A stretch of 64,000 nt of DNA, from assembly GCF_003253565.1 (NCBI RefSeq), contig NZ_QKUF01000006.1:218952-282951 (forward strand), in the 5' to 3' direction. Below are positions 35,817 through 45,621 of the stretch, in pieces. How positions within the stretch are numbered: position 1 is the stretch's first letter; every line of letters begins with the position of its first letter. Made by a program: the position numbers and the translations under genes. The notes beneath the pieces are model-generated. The model had not been told where the DNA came from. It did not search any database and saw only the letters and a program-made list of their open reading frames with translations. This stretch comes from Thermosporothrix hazakensis (GTDB lineage: Bacteria > Chloroflexota > Ktedonobacteria > Ktedonobacterales > Ktedonobacteraceae).

Positions 35817-36974
35817 ATGGATTTGTCAAACTGGGTCGGGGCGTGGTATACAGCACCTTCACGGGTCCTTTCGGCTAATATGCAGGGACGCACGTTGCGT
35901 CAGATCGTGCATCTGCATGTGGGTGGCGAACAGCTTCGGGTGCGCCTGTCGAATCGATATGGGGATGAGTCGGTCACGCTCGCTTCGGTGTGTGTGGGTG
36001 ACGTCGCCGGGGCGCCGATTCTCAGTACGAAAACGCGACCGGTCACTTTTGGGGGCAGACCAATGCTGACTTTGGAGCCGGAGCAGGAGGCGGTCAGCGA
36101 TCCGGTGGCGTTTCCTGTTCAGGCGTTGAGCGATCTGGCAATCTCCTTTTTCGTGGAGCGGGGTGAATGCGTGACGGGCCATTTCAGCGCCCAACAAACC
36201 TCGTATGTTTCGAGGTTAGGAGATGTGGCCGCTCTGGAAGTGGATGCGGCTTTTCTGGCCTATCCGCTGCTTACCACGTCGTGGTGGCTGCTGACTGGTA
36301 TCGATGTTTTGCCCTCGACTCCGCTCAATGCTGTTGTCGCATTTGGCTCCTCGACAACAGATGGGTTTGGCTCAACCACGAACGCAAACAAGCGTTGGCC
36401 CGATTATCTGGAGCGTCGCTTGCAGGGGGCGGGCGGACAGCGCGTGATGTCGGTCCTGAACGCGGGGCTTTCGGGCAATCAACTGACCGGCGAATTCCCT
36501 CCGTCCTATGAAGGGGAGCCGTCCCATCTGTTCGGAGAGCCGGGCATACAGCGGATGGCCTGGGATGTGCTGGCACAGCCGGGAGCAACCGACCTGATTG
36601 TGCATATTGGATCGAATGATCTGCGGGCTGATGTGCCGGCTGCGACGGTCATCGAGGCGCTACACCGGGTGGCGAAGCAAGCAAGACAAACGTATCGGCG
36701 CGTGTTCGGTACGACAATTCTGCCCGGCGGCTATACTCCCGAGCAACAAGAGCAACGTCTGCTTGTCAATGCGTGGCTGCTCGAACAGGGCTCGCAGTGC
36801 TTTGACGCTGTCTTCGATTTCGCGACGCCGCTCTGTTCTCCTGATGATGCTGCGAGGCTCCATCCGGCCTATGATTCCGGCGACGGCGTTCATCCCAATG
36901 ATGACGGCTATCGGCGCATGGCTGAAGCTGTAAACATCGCGCTCCTGACCGGAAGCCCGGAACGCACGGCGTAG
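35817..36974 (+). CDS. SGNH/GDSL-type esterase with N-terminal beta domain
   Basis: A 385-residue hydrolase. Residues ~1-165 form a jelly-roll-like domain (AWYTAPSR, LRQIVHLHVGG, VRLSNRYGD). The SGNH core follows: block I FGSSTTDG (likely nucleophile S179; the usual GDS reads GSS), block II with NAGLSGNQ, block III IGSNDL and block V DGVHPNDDG with the Asp-His pair. This layout matches carbohydrate or polyketide-like acetylesterases of the GDSL group. No signal peptide is seen. The start at 35817 is supported by AAGGA upstream; the in-frame extension from 35637 is not protein-like. The region 36975-37292 after it has no gene. Confidence 0.88.
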   Translation: MDLSNWVGAWYTAPSRVLSANMQGRTLRQIVHLHVGGEQLRVRLSNRYGDESVTLASVCVGDVAGAPILSTKTRPVTFGGRPMLTLEPEQEAVSDPVAFPVQALSDLAISFFVERGECVTGHFSAQQTSYVSRLGDVAALEVDAAFLAYPLLTTSWWLLTGIDVLPSTPLNAVVAFGSSTTDGFGSTTNANKRWPDYLERRLQGAGGQRVMSVLNAGLSGNQLTGEFPPSYEGEPSHLFGEPGIQRMAWDVLAQPGATDLIVHIGSNDLRADVPAATVIEALHRVAKQARQTYRRVFGTTILPGGYTPEQQEQRLLVNAWLLEQGSQCFDAVFDFATPLCSPDDAARLHPAYDSGDGVHPNDDGYRRMAEAVNIALLTGSPERTA

Positions 36975-37292
36975 GATGCTGTGTCTCCTCTGGCGGTACC
37001 AGGGCTTTCCGGGGAAAGCAGGGTGAGAGACGGCGGTTGTTTCCCTCTTCGGCTGAAGAACCCGCTTGATTCCCTGCCTCAGCAGGATAAACAATATAGA
37101 CAGGGATCTTCTGTGCCTGTATACTGTATGAACAAGCAAGGGAGCGGTCAGAGTGAAGATGTTGCGCGAACGCGGTTATTGAGCCTTGTGAAGGCAGTAT
37201 GCTCTTTTCTATAGTCCTGACTGCATCTCGCTTGGATCTTTTGAACAGTAGATCTGGATGCGCTGAAGCGTCGAATGAAAGGATGTGTTGTA

Positions 37293-38255
37293 ATGGAGTA
37301 TCGTCGCCTCGGACGAGCTGGCGTCAAGGTCAGTTCTATCGCGCTTGGAAGCTGGCTGACCTACAGTCAATCTGTGGGTGAAGATGTCACGACGCGTTGT
37401 GTTCACAAGGCCTATGAGCTTGGCGTGAACTTCTTTGATACAGCGAACGTCTACAATAGTGGAGAAGCGGAAAAGGTGGTCGGGCAGGCTTTGAAAGCTT
37501 TTCCCCGAGACTCCTATGTGCTGGCTACAAAGGTCTTCTTCCCGATGGGTGATGGCCCCAACGATAAAGGGTTATCACGCAAGCATATCATGGAGCAGTG
37601 CCACGCGAGTTTGAAGCGTCTGGGCACAGATTATATCGACCTGTATCAGTGCCATCGCTATGACCCCGAAACCCCGATTGATGAGGTGGTGCGGGCTCTT
37701 GATGATCTGGTCACACAGGGCAAAGTGCTCTATGTCGGCGTGTCGGAGTGGTCAGCCGCGCAGATCTCGGATGCAGTGCATACGGCGAGAGCGCTGAATG
37801 CAGATCCGATCGTCTCCAACCAGCCGCAGTATAACATGCTCAATCGTCGCATCGAGAACGAGATCATTCCGCTGTGTGAGCGCGAGGGCATCGGTCAGGT
37901 GGTCTTCTCTCCGCTGGCGCAGGGCGTGCTGACCGGCAAGTATCGACCGAACGAGCAACCGCCCGCAGGAACGCGAGCTGCGAACAACGAGATCAACTAT
38001 TTCATCAATCAGTTGATGCAAGATCGCATTCTGGAAGCGGTGCAGCGCTTGAAGGATCTGGCGGCTGAAGGGGGCTACACGCTGGCACAACTGGCCCTGG
38101 CCTGGACCTTGCGTCAGAAGAACGTCAGCTCAGCGATCATTGGAGCCTCGCGCCCTGAGCAGATCGAAGAGAACGTCAAAGCCAGCGATGTCCATCTGAG
38201 CAGCGATGTGCTGGAGCGGATTGATGCCATTCTGGAGGGGCTCATTAGCTACTAG
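37293..38255 (+). CDS. Aldo/keto reductase (Kv-beta-like group)
   Basis: A 320-residue NADPH-dependent oxidoreductase with a TIM-barrel fold. The catalytic tetrad is visible: D49 and Y54 in FFDTANVYNSGEAE, K80 in LATKVF and H121 in LYQCHRYD. The cofactor end IIGASRPEQIEENV is intact. Similarity to the potassium-channel beta-subunit group is suggested by GSWLTYSQSV and FFPMGDGPND. An ATG 18 bases upstream (37275) is possible, but GGATG-type spacing favours 37293. It is a single gene; the carbonyl substrate is unknown. Confidence 0.92.
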   Translation: MEYRRLGRAGVKVSSIALGSWLTYSQSVGEDVTTRCVHKAYELGVNFFDTANVYNSGEAEKVVGQALKAFPRDSYVLATKVFFPMGDGPNDKGLSRKHIMEQCHASLKRLGTDYIDLYQCHRYDPETPIDEVVRALDDLVTQGKVLYVGVSEWSAAQISDAVHTARALNADPIVSNQPQYNMLNRRIENEIIPLCEREGIGQVVFSPLAQGVLTGKYRPNEQPPAGTRAANNEINYFINQLMQDRILEAVQRLKDLAAEGGYTLAQLALAWTLRQKNVSSAIIGASRPEQIEENVKASDVHLSSDVLERIDAILEGLISY

Positions 38256-38381
38256 AAGCCCGGCCTGTGAACCGGCACGAAGCTGCATGCCAGGGTGTGC
38301 AGCCACAACAGAGGCGGCTGTCTGATTGGTCGCCTCGTTGCTGTGCTGCCCATCGCGGTACAGTCTCTTATTCAGTTGCGG

Positions 38382-38918
38382 CTAGTCGCTTGCAAGGAGA
38401 TCGAGACGCCAATCATTGCACCGCATAAAGCTACCTTTCGGGTATTCGAAATCGCATTCCTCGATCAATGTGAAGCCAGCTTTGCGACAGAGCGCATTGG
38501 AGGCGTGGTTCTCAACCGAGGGGAAGGCGTGCAGATAGCGATGCTTGCCTGCTTTCCTTGCGTGTGCTATTGCCAGAGCAACCGCTGCGCTTGCAATGCC
38601 CCGGCCCTGAAACCCGGGCAGGACCAACCACCCTGTTTCATAGATCGCTTCCCCATTGTGGACGCTCTCCCAGTACCCGACCGAGCCGACCGCCTCTCCC
38701 GTGTCCTCAAGGACAATTTTATACATGCGGCCCTCTTCTGGCTTCGACATCTGCTCATAGGTGGCCTGGCGCTTGATCAGCTTCTCCTCGCTTTCAGGGC
38801 CGCCAAGATAGTGCATCATCGCTGGATCACCGAGTAGTTGTTTGAGCAGGGGAAGGTCGCCTTTCCCCCACGGCTCAAGACGTACAGCGTTTCGGTTGGT
38901 GTTGCTCTCTGTTGACAT
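38382..38918 (-). CDS. GNAT N-acetyltransferase (RimJ/RimL type)
   Basis: A 178-residue acetyltransferase. It begins with LEPWGKGDLPLLKQLL, has the acceptor-side YETGWLVLPGFQGRGIASAAV containing the acetyl-CoA loop (GFQGRGIA), and ends with NHASNALCRKAGFTLIEE, a standard GNAT C-terminal block. Targets are often ribosomal proteins or small amines but cannot be inferred here. GAGGGAG precedes the ATG. It is convergent with the aldo/keto reductase. Confidence 0.9.
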   Translation of the reverse strand: MSTESNTNRNAVRLEPWGKGDLPLLKQLLGDPAMMHYLGGPESEEKLIKRQATYEQMSKPEEGRMYKIVLEDTGEAVGSVGYWESVHNGEAIYETGWLVLPGFQGRGIASAAVALAIAHARKAGKHRYLHAFPSVENHASNALCRKAGFTLIEECDFEYPKGSFMRCNDWRLDLLASD

Positions 38919-39140
38919 CGTCTGTTTTTCTCCCTCTCGCTATTTCAGCGTAGCCAGAAAGCAAAGAGCAGTCGAATGTATACGGAGTTTTAAGTATACC
39001 ACCTTATGGGCTCTCGTATGTTGTCCGGGCAGCTTACCCACTGCCTGTAGTGGCGGTATTTGCCCATCTCAATGCGACCAGCACAGACGCGGAAGTGCTC
39101 TCCCAACACAACTCGCATACCTTTTATAGATAGATGGGTA

Positions 39141-39548
39141 TTAGCCGACGACCCGGGGGGTAGACAGTTGAGGTGTCTCCTTTCCCTCAGCCCGCTTGTG
39201 ATAGTACCCACTCATGATACCCACAAACGCCATCGCTCCGGCGCCGACCAGCAAATGTGCTCCTTGCACAAGCCAATGCCACTCGCCAATGAGAAGCTGA
39301 AACTGATTCATCCCAAAGAGAGGGATGATAATTGCGTATATGATGCCTAACGCACCTGCGACCCTCAAGCCTCTGGTCAGGAGCAAGATGACACTCAAGG
39401 CAAGCAGAGCCAACGTGACAGTCAGGCCGAACCACATATGCACGGAAAGGAAGCTGATATGCGCGAACCAGTGCAAAAGTCCTAACACCAGTGCTCCCGC
39501 GCCCGCAATATTGCTGATCCAATGAATGACACGAACTGCTGTTATCAT
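39141..39548 (-). CDS. Four-helix membrane protein, unknown
   Basis: A 135-residue protein with four hydrophobic helices and conserved-looking His residues inside them (VIHWISNIAG, LLHWFAHISF, EWHWLVQGAHLL). The pattern could bind heme but no family is certain. It starts 18 bases after the stop of the PPOX gene and shares its strand, so the two are probably co-transcribed. GAGGGATTAT precedes the ATG. Confidence 0.75.
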   Translation of the reverse strand: MITAVRVIHWISNIAGAGALVLGLLHWFAHISFLSVHMWFGLTVTLALLALSVILLLTRGLRVAGALGIIYAIIIPLFGMNQFQLLIGEWHWLVQGAHLLVGAGAMAFVGIMSGYYHKRAEGKETPQLSTPRVVG

Positions 39549-39566
39549 ATAATCCCTCGCTTGTTT

Positions 39567-39971
39567 CTATTGCCAGATGATTTTTCTGGTAACAAATTGC
39601 CCATCTTGAAAGGCCGGTGCGTCGACCCCCCAGCTCCATGAGACTTCTGGCGTTATGACAATGTAGGTCCCGGGCCCCCGATAGCCTTGCTCAAGGGTGA
39701 CAATCTCAGCCTTTCCATGAAGCTTGATGGCGCGTGGCATCAGTGGTTCAAGTGAGACCAGATCATCGATGATGAGCGAGATCTGCTTCTGTCCGGCAGC
39801 GATATTTTTATACTTGCGTGTACGCTCCAGGGCATAGCCGCTGATATAGAAGCGCTCCCCATCAAAGCCAAAGCCGACCGCATCAACATCGGGCTGACCA
39901 TTGACTGCTACAGTTGCAAACCGAGCCAGCGTCTGGCTGTCAAGAAATGCACGTTCACGCTCTGAAAACAT
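39567..39971 (-). CDS. PPOX-class flavin/F420-dependent oxidoreductase
   Basis: A 134-residue split-barrel protein. The start FSERERAFLDSQTLARFATV, followed by QPDVDAVGFGFDGERFYISG and RTRKYKNIAAGQKQISLIIDD, is the pattern of the pyridoxamine-oxidase-like family, especially its F420-dependent branch. The start at 39971 has GAGGAG immediately upstream; the long in-frame extension to 40109 is rejected. It probably reduces small substrates with F420H2 or FMN. It is first in a two-gene unit with the membrane protein. The gap 39972-40287 has no convincing gene. Confidence 0.83.
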   Translation of the reverse strand: MFSERERAFLDSQTLARFATVAVNGQPDVDAVGFGFDGERFYISGYALERTRKYKNIAAGQKQISLIIDDLVSLEPLMPRAIKLHGKAEIVTLEQGYRGPGTYIVITPEVSWSWGVDAPAFQDGQFVTRKIIWQ

Positions 39972-40287
39972 ATGCTCCTCTTTCTCTTTAATAGATCTAC
40001 TGGTTGCGGATCCGGCCTGCACGACCATCAGCGCTCCTCTCTCCAGGAGCGAGCCGTAGGCCAGCTCGACGCTCTCGGCCCCTCGAATGGACCGCAGCGA
40101 AGGCGCCATGCCCCACTGAAAGTATCTGAGCAGGATAAAGGCTTATCCTGGCACAACAGATGTACTAAGGACCACAGACAGGCATGCACAAAGTGTTCGC
40201 GCACATGACTTTCGGCGGCCTGCAATGCCTTCTCGGTACGGTCACTGTTAAGGGATACCGAGGTAAGGTAGGGCACCTGACCGGTCC

Positions 40288-40500
40288 TCAAGTGCTTTCC
40301 TTCTCGTCCTCGATTTCAAGAAACAGCAGGGTCAGGCCGAGACGACGAATAGTCAGAAGCACCCCGTAGAGTGCGGCCTGATCTGCAAGCTGACCTGAGA
40401 GAAGCGACGTGCCATCTGGCTGATGAGTGATATGTAAGTCCTCAATTTCGGGTTGCCAGATCGCGCCGAGATGCCCTCTGATACGGATCTGCACATGCAT
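40288..40500 (-). CDS. Small conserved-looking protein (70 residues)
   Basis: A short protein reading HVQIRIRGHLGAIWQP, then LLSGQLADQAALYGVLLTIRRLGLTLL and an acidic tail. The sequence resembles a small alpha/beta unit and does not look like chance. AAGGAG lies 9 bases before the ATG. It is 81 bases downstream of the giant regulator at 40582 on the same strand, so it may be co-transcribed with it. Function unknown. Confidence 0.65.
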   Translation of the reverse strand: MHVQIRIRGHLGAIWQPEIEDLHITHQPDGTSLLSGQLADQAALYGVLLTIRRLGLTLLFLEIEDEKEST

Positions 40501-40581
40501 TGTGCTTTCTCCTTCTCTACAGGTTGTCTGAGGGAAAGTATAGAGGAGATCGGGGGAGAAACATCACCCTTGTGCGTGATT

Positions 40582-43500
40582 TCAAGGGGTGATATTCTCC
40601 TGGAGCAGAGAGAGCTGCTGTGCCAGCGTGAGCGCCTCAACGCGCCGACTGACGCCGAGCTTGCGATAGATACTGCTGACCTGCGTTTTAATCGTGTTAC
40701 GAGAGACAACAAGCCGCTCCGCGATCTCGGCGTAGGTCTGTCCGGCTGCCAGCAGGCGTAAGACGCGCTGTTCCTGAGCGGTCAGCGGATTGGAAGAAGC
40801 GGGCGCTGAAGCGTTTCTTGACGCTTTGTTGGCGGATGTGCCTCCCACGCGCCTTTGTTCCTCCCGGGCGAATGCGGCAAGAACAGATGAGGCAAAGGAG
40901 CGTAGCGTTGCGTCCTCGTCACTATTCAGGAAGCGGGTGAGGATGTGCCGCATCGGTTGGCCCATGTTCAGGAGAACCCGAAGACGCTTTTCTGGCTCGC
41001 AGAGGGCCAGGAGACGCAGCAGGGTGGTATGCACCTGTTCTCGTTTTCCGGTCTGGTGCAGTGCGACAACAAGGAGCGCCAGAAACTCGGCCTTATTCTC
41101 GGTATTCTCCATTTGCTCAAAATACTGCTCTCGGAAGCGCTCCAGCAGCTCAAGAGCGGCGGGGTAGCGCTGAAGCACGAGAAAGATGCGAGCTACCAGC
41201 AGCACTGTCGCTGTGTCATTGTCCTTCCAGGTTTCGGATGTGTATGAGGTGGCCCATTGAGCTGCTTGAGCGAGATCACCAGTTGCCAGCCAGTATTCAA
41301 CACAGACCGGGATGATTCGTTCTGCATGCAGAGAAAAGCCCTGGCTCTGGACCAGCGCCTGCACCTGTTGTAGCATGTCATGGGCACGAGCATGCTCACC
41401 TGCTGCCAGTTCCACTTTGATTTGATAGATCCGCGCTGCGATCTGAAGATCAACTTGCTGGAAGATCTGGGCATCATGAAGCATGGATTGCAAGAGAGGG
41501 CGAGCCTCTTCTACCTGATTTCGGTGATACAGTACATTGACGAGGCAGAAGAGAAAATAGCCCTTGAGGAGCGCATACCCGTCGAACTGCTCAATCAGGG
41601 CGAGGGCCTCAATGCTCTGCTGATACGCCAGGCTCAACTGACCCACGCCCAAATACAGGAGGGCCAACCATTGGGAGATCTTGAGCAGAGCAAAAGGGTT
41701 TCCGGACTGCCTTGCGCGCTGCCAGGCTTCCTGGTACTGAGGAATCAGAAAGCCACTCTTTTGCAAGAGCGACCAGTGAAGAATGAAGGCGACGGAAAGT
41801 GGGATTGTGTGCCACACGATCTCATCATCCAGGTGAAGCGCCTGCATTTGCTGCTGAACCTGTGTGAGACGCCTGATGAGCGTCTCGATATCATCGCTCG
41901 TGCTTGCCATTATTTCTATATGCTCTATCCCAAGATGGAGCAGGGAAAGTCGCTGCTGCAAACGCTGTAGGTTCTCTGGTTCCGGGAGATCAGGCTGCCT
42001 GAGGTTGGCTTCAACACGTGTTATCATCTGTTTGACCCGGTCGAGTGTGCTCCGATGTTGTGGGTGGCTGACTGAAGCGGCAGTATTGAGCAGATAGAGG
42101 GTAGCGGTCAGGACGAAATCCGCATGTGCGCGAATGTACGTTTCGGGTAGCGCCATAATCCAGTGATAGAGGTTCTGGGCCTCACCGCGAAGCCAGGCGA
42201 CTTCTACGCGCTGCTGCATCAGGGCAATGGCATAGTCATAGTCGGCCCCGTCCAGCGCGTGGGCAATCGCTTCCTGCCTGGCTCCTTGCTCCTCATACCA
42301 GCGTGCCGCTCGCTGATGGAGAAGCGGCACCAGTTCCGGTTGTGTGGCCTTCAGGCGCCTCTGAAGTGCCTCGCGAAAGAGATCATGGATCCGATACCAG
42401 CGCCGTTCTCTGTCCAGAGGAACAACGAAGAGGTTCGCTCGCTCGATTGCCTCAAGCAATTCCTGGCTTCTCGTCTCGTGCGTGACGGCCTGACAGAGAG
42501 GGGCGGTTATGCTTTTCAGCAGGGAGGTTTGAAGCAGAAAGTCATGCAGCGCCGGAGGCAGGCCGGTCAGAATCTCTTCTTGCACATAGTCCAGCAGGGA
42601 GCGATGCCCGCCGGTAAAGGCACGGATGAACTCCGAGCGATCCTCATAGTGCTGCATGGAGAACGCGGCCAGTTGCAGACCCGCAACCCATCCCGCTGTG
42701 CGGCGAACAAGCAGGTGTACGTCGTTGGCTTCCAGTGTGAGTCCCATCGTTTGTGAGAGGAAAGAAGCGGCCTCATCTTCAAGAAACCGGACGTCAGCGT
42801 CTCGAAGCTCCAGGAGTTGGCCGTGAAGCCTGAGGCGGGAGAGCGCAAATGGTGGATCAATGCGACTGACAAGAATCAGGTGCAGATGAGGGGGCAGATG
42901 TTCCAGCAGGAAGAGCATCGTGTCATGGATGCTCTGCTCGGTGATATGGTGGTAGTCGTCCAGCAGGAGAAAGAGCGGCTCTGCAAGCGTTTCCAGATCA
43001 TGCAGGAGCGTCATTATGATGGTAGTGAGAGCCGGAGGTTGTTGTGCGTTGAGCATCATCTGTGTGTGCTTCCCGATAGCGGGCAGGCGGGTTCGGAGCG
43101 CCGCGAGCACCGAGAGCCAGAAGCGTACGGGGTTATTGTCCAGCTCGTCCAGCGACAGCCAGGCGACGCGTTCAGGGGCCTGCGCAGCCCATGCCGAGAG
43201 CAGCGTTGTTTTCCCCCAGCCGGCGGATGCGCTGACCAGCGTGAGCCGATGGGATTTGGCGGCATCCAGGCGTGTGTGCAGGCGCGCTCGCCTGATCGCC
43301 ATTACCGGCAGGTGTGGCGGGGAGAGTTTGGTGCGCAGAATGACAGGCTGCTCGACGGGTTGTGGTGGGCTGGTGGTTTCTGGCGAGCTGCTGTTGAGCG
43401 CTCGGGCGGTCTCTTCTAGCCGCTCGAAGGTAAGGTTGGCCGTTTGCCCGAGATAGCGTTTTCGAGTGCGTTTTGAGGCGGGGGCATACGCGTACCAGTA

Positions 43501-43701
43501 TGTTCCTCCTCGGGCCCGAGCCTCTTTATAGACGTTGAGACGCCCCGATGCTCCTTGAAAGGAGAACGACGTTGCGGTTTCGAGCCATAGGAGCCATTGA
43601 TGTTCCGTGTGAAAGTGCTGTTCGAGATGGTGCTGCGTCACGAGTTCATACTGATGGCGCTCTGAGGACCAGCGAAGGATGTGAAGGGGTGATCTGGGCA
43701 T
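40582..43701 (-). CDS. Giant LuxR-family ATP-dependent regulator (MalT-like) with N-terminal YWYAY-KRYLG module
   Basis: A 1039-residue STAND regulator. Residues ~8-110 are the module shared with two other regulators in the window. A P-loop NTPase follows with Walker A SASAGWGKTTLL (~residue 175) and LFLLLDDYHHI as Walker B; a winged-helix region and long TPR-like helices run from ~450 to 930. The C-terminal ~65 residues are a GerE HTH (LTAQEQRVLRLLAAGQTYAEIA then NTIKTQVSSIYRKLGVSRR). Such proteins bind an inducer through the helical repeats and activate transcription as ATP-bound oligomers. The inducer and target are unknown. GAAAGG precedes the start at 43701. Confidence 0.92.
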   Translation of the reverse strand: MPRSPLHILRWSSERHQYELVTQHHLEQHFHTEHQWLLWLETATSFSFQGASGRLNVYKEARARGGTYWYAYAPASKRTRKRYLGQTANLTFERLEETARALNSSSPETTSPPQPVEQPVILRTKLSPPHLPVMAIRRARLHTRLDAAKSHRLTLVSASAGWGKTTLLSAWAAQAPERVAWLSLDELDNNPVRFWLSVLAALRTRLPAIGKHTQMMLNAQQPPALTTIIMTLLHDLETLAEPLFLLLDDYHHITEQSIHDTMLFLLEHLPPHLHLILVSRIDPPFALSRLRLHGQLLELRDADVRFLEDEAASFLSQTMGLTLEANDVHLLVRRTAGWVAGLQLAAFSMQHYEDRSEFIRAFTGGHRSLLDYVQEEILTGLPPALHDFLLQTSLLKSITAPLCQAVTHETRSQELLEAIERANLFVVPLDRERRWYRIHDLFREALQRRLKATQPELVPLLHQRAARWYEEQGARQEAIAHALDGADYDYAIALMQQRVEVAWLRGEAQNLYHWIMALPETYIRAHADFVLTATLYLLNTAASVSHPQHRSTLDRVKQMITRVEANLRQPDLPEPENLQRLQQRLSLLHLGIEHIEIMASTSDDIETLIRRLTQVQQQMQALHLDDEIVWHTIPLSVAFILHWSLLQKSGFLIPQYQEAWQRARQSGNPFALLKISQWLALLYLGVGQLSLAYQQSIEALALIEQFDGYALLKGYFLFCLVNVLYHRNQVEEARPLLQSMLHDAQIFQQVDLQIAARIYQIKVELAAGEHARAHDMLQQVQALVQSQGFSLHAERIIPVCVEYWLATGDLAQAAQWATSYTSETWKDNDTATVLLVARIFLVLQRYPAALELLERFREQYFEQMENTENKAEFLALLVVALHQTGKREQVHTTLLRLLALCEPEKRLRVLLNMGQPMRHILTRFLNSDEDATLRSFASSVLAAFAREEQRRVGGTSANKASRNASAPASSNPLTAQEQRVLRLLAAGQTYAEIAERLVVSRNTIKTQVSSIYRKLGVSRRVEALTLAQQLSLLQENITP

Positions 43702-43841
43702 AGGACCTTTCTCTTGTGTGTTCTTCCCAACGATGTTCTTTCTTCCCAACAGTTAGAGTATAGCAAGAAAAGGGGAACAGGTAAACCTGTTTGCCCGATC
43801 AATAAAAAGAGCTACCTATTTTAGCGGGCTGGCCGTTCTCC

Positions 43842-43892
43842 TTGACAAGCCATCAGTTCACGCCGTATACTGAAAAGTAAACGTGTTTACTT
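43842..43892 (+). promoter_or_regulatory. Promoter with TetR-type operator
   Basis: TTGACA (43842-43847), 18-base spacer, TATACT (43866-43871), then AAGTAAACGTGTTTACTT (43875-43892): perfect 8-bp arms AAGTAAAC/GTTTACTT around GT. The operator covers the expected start point just before the TetR gene, which predicts autorepression. Confidence 0.8.
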
Positions 43893-43910
43893 CTGGTGAG
43901 GGAGGAAGAG

Positions 43911-44609
43911 ATGAGTGAAGCGGCAGAGAGCAAACGGACGCTGAAGGGCGAACAGGCGCGTCAACGTATCCTGGAAAGTGCCCTGACGCTCTTCGCCTCG
44001 AAAGGCTATGAAGAGACCACGATGCGTGAAATCGCGGCGCAGGCTGGCTATTCGCCGGGCCTGACCTATCGCTACTTTGCGAGCAAGGAAGAGCTGGTCT
44101 TGCAGTTGTATCGCGATCTGTGCGCGGAACTGGATCAGTTCACGCATGATCTGACCGTCAGTTCGCTGCCAGAGCGCTTTCAGGTCTTGATTACAAAACA
44201 ACTGGAATTGATGGCTCCCCATCGGGAGGCGCTGAGCGCGCTGTTTGGCACGGCGCTGAATGCCCGGTCGAATGTGGGCGTGTTTGGTAAGCAGACAACT
44301 GAGATTCGACGGCGGGCCCGCCTGACCTATCGCGAGGTGATTGCAGGGGCGAAGGATGCGCCAAAAGCGGCACAACACGACGATCTGGCGACGGTGCTCT
44401 ATGCGATGCATATGGGAATGATCCTGTTCTGGCTGATTGATGAGAGCCGTGATACAAGCAGAACATGGCGGCTCATCGCGTTTTTGCGCGATATGCTGAA
44501 GCTCTTGCTGCCGATACTCTGGCTTCCGCCGGTGGCTCATGCCCTTGTCCGGCTGGCTGCTATTCTGGGTCCGATGTTTGGAAAGGATGAGTCTCTTGAC
44601 GAAACATAA
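43911..44609 (+). CDS. TetR-family transcriptional repressor
   Basis: A 232-residue regulator. The N-terminal HTH is typical: RQRILESALTLFASKGYEETTMREIAAQAG then SPGLTYRYFASKEELVLQLY. The C-terminal ~150 residues form the helical ligand-binding part, with no recognised subgroup. The start at 43911 has GGAGGAAG upstream. A palindromic site over its own promoter points to autoregulation. No co-directional gene follows closely (next is convergent at 44814), and the divergent giant regulator at 43701 lies 141 bases from the operator, so that gene may be a second target. Confidence 0.92.
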   Translation: MSEAAESKRTLKGEQARQRILESALTLFASKGYEETTMREIAAQAGYSPGLTYRYFASKEELVLQLYRDLCAELDQFTHDLTVSSLPERFQVLITKQLELMAPHREALSALFGTALNARSNVGVFGKQTTEIRRRARLTYREVIAGAKDAPKAAQHDDLATVLYAMHMGMILFWLIDESRDTSRTWRLIAFLRDMLKLLLPILWLPPVAHALVRLAAILGPMFGKDESLDET

Positions 44610-44813
44610 AGGCTCATTTCTCTTTTGGCGGGTTGAAGAGGCTGAAGATGTATGTTTGATGATGAGATTTTTCAAGCAAGAGAAGTAGCAGGATATGTTC
44701 TCATCTCAGAAGGTGGTGCCTCCAGCAGAGAGACGTAAAGCTGGCAAGCTGCGGACAGGCGATACGTGCTGCATGAAAACACGTACAGCACGTATCCATA
44801 TTTTTACCCGGTA

Positions 44814-45242
44814 TCATGCCGTCTCTTCGGGCAAGAGCTGGGGATTCCAGAGGATTTCCCATACATGCTCATCGGGGTCTTGAAAGTAGCCCGCATAGCC
44901 GCCCCAGAAGGTTTCTCGGGCCGGTTTGAGAATCCTGGCGCCTGCTTTTCTTGCCTGTTCCATCACGATGTCAACTTCGGCTTTGCTGCTTACATTGTGA
45001 CCGAGCGTGAATTCAGTCGGGCCGGGTGCTGTTTTTGCGAGGGCGGTGTCATGGGCAAGGTCATCCCGATTCCAGATGGCGAGCTTCACGCCAGCTTGCA
45101 GATCAAAAAAGGCGACAGCACCATGCTCAAACTCTGTCCCGACAATGCCTTGTGTTGGAAGGCCAAGCCCATCACGATAGAAGGCAAGCGACCGTTCCAG
45201 ATCATCGACGCCCAGTGTGATAACGGTAATTCGTGGCTTCAT
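44814..45242 (-). CDS. VOC-superfamily (glyoxalase/bleomycin resistance-like) protein
   Basis: A 142-residue protein with two beta-alpha-beta-beta-beta units: VITLGVDDLERSLAFYRDGLGLP, then FEHGAVAFFDLQAGVKLAIW, and in the second half VDIVMEQARKAGARILKPA and YAGYFQDPDEHVWEILWNP with the usual DPDGxxWE-like metal end. These proteins act as metal-dependent lyases, dioxygenases or drug binders; the role is not determined. The start at 45242 begins at MKPRITV; the upstream extension to 45314 is unlikely. Confidence 0.87.
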   Translation of the reverse strand: MKPRITVITLGVDDLERSLAFYRDGLGLPTQGIVGTEFEHGAVAFFDLQAGVKLAIWNRDDLAHDTALAKTAPGPTEFTLGHNVSSKAEVDIVMEQARKAGARILKPARETFWGGYAGYFQDPDEHVWEILWNPQLLPEETA

Positions 45243-45549
45243 AGCAATCGTTGCCCTGCTTTCTTTCCAGATGTGTTTCTCCGGGATTGAGCTGCCCTGA
45301 GAGAAACAGTACAAGTGGGAGCGCTTCTAAAGCGGTGCCATGCTCTCCCTCTGAGCATAGATTACTGCCGAATGTGGTTAGAATCGGTCCTCATTAAAAG
45401 TGTGAGTAGTAGAAAGGGGAAAGGTGCTCGGAACCATACGGGGAAATGGCAGGGTATAGCTTATGGGGGGCGTGTGAGAGCTATACCGTGGTCAGGAATG
45501 TCTTTGAAGCAGGGACAACCCGCTCTCGTGTGAGAAGAAATGATGGTGA

Positions 45550-45580
45550 GTTGTGCAGCCATACATCACGACTGCACAAC
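45550..45580 (-). terminator. Hairpin downstream of the lanthipeptide-like gene
   Basis: GTTGTGCAG (45550-45558) pairs perfectly with CTGCACAAC (45572-45580). On the minus strand it is followed by TCACCATCATTTCTTCTC, only moderately T-rich. It lies 41 bases after the precursor stop. Confidence 0.55.
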
Positions 45581-45621
45581 CGACTCTTCCATGATCGGAG
45601 GAGAAGATAGCAGTTCGGGTA

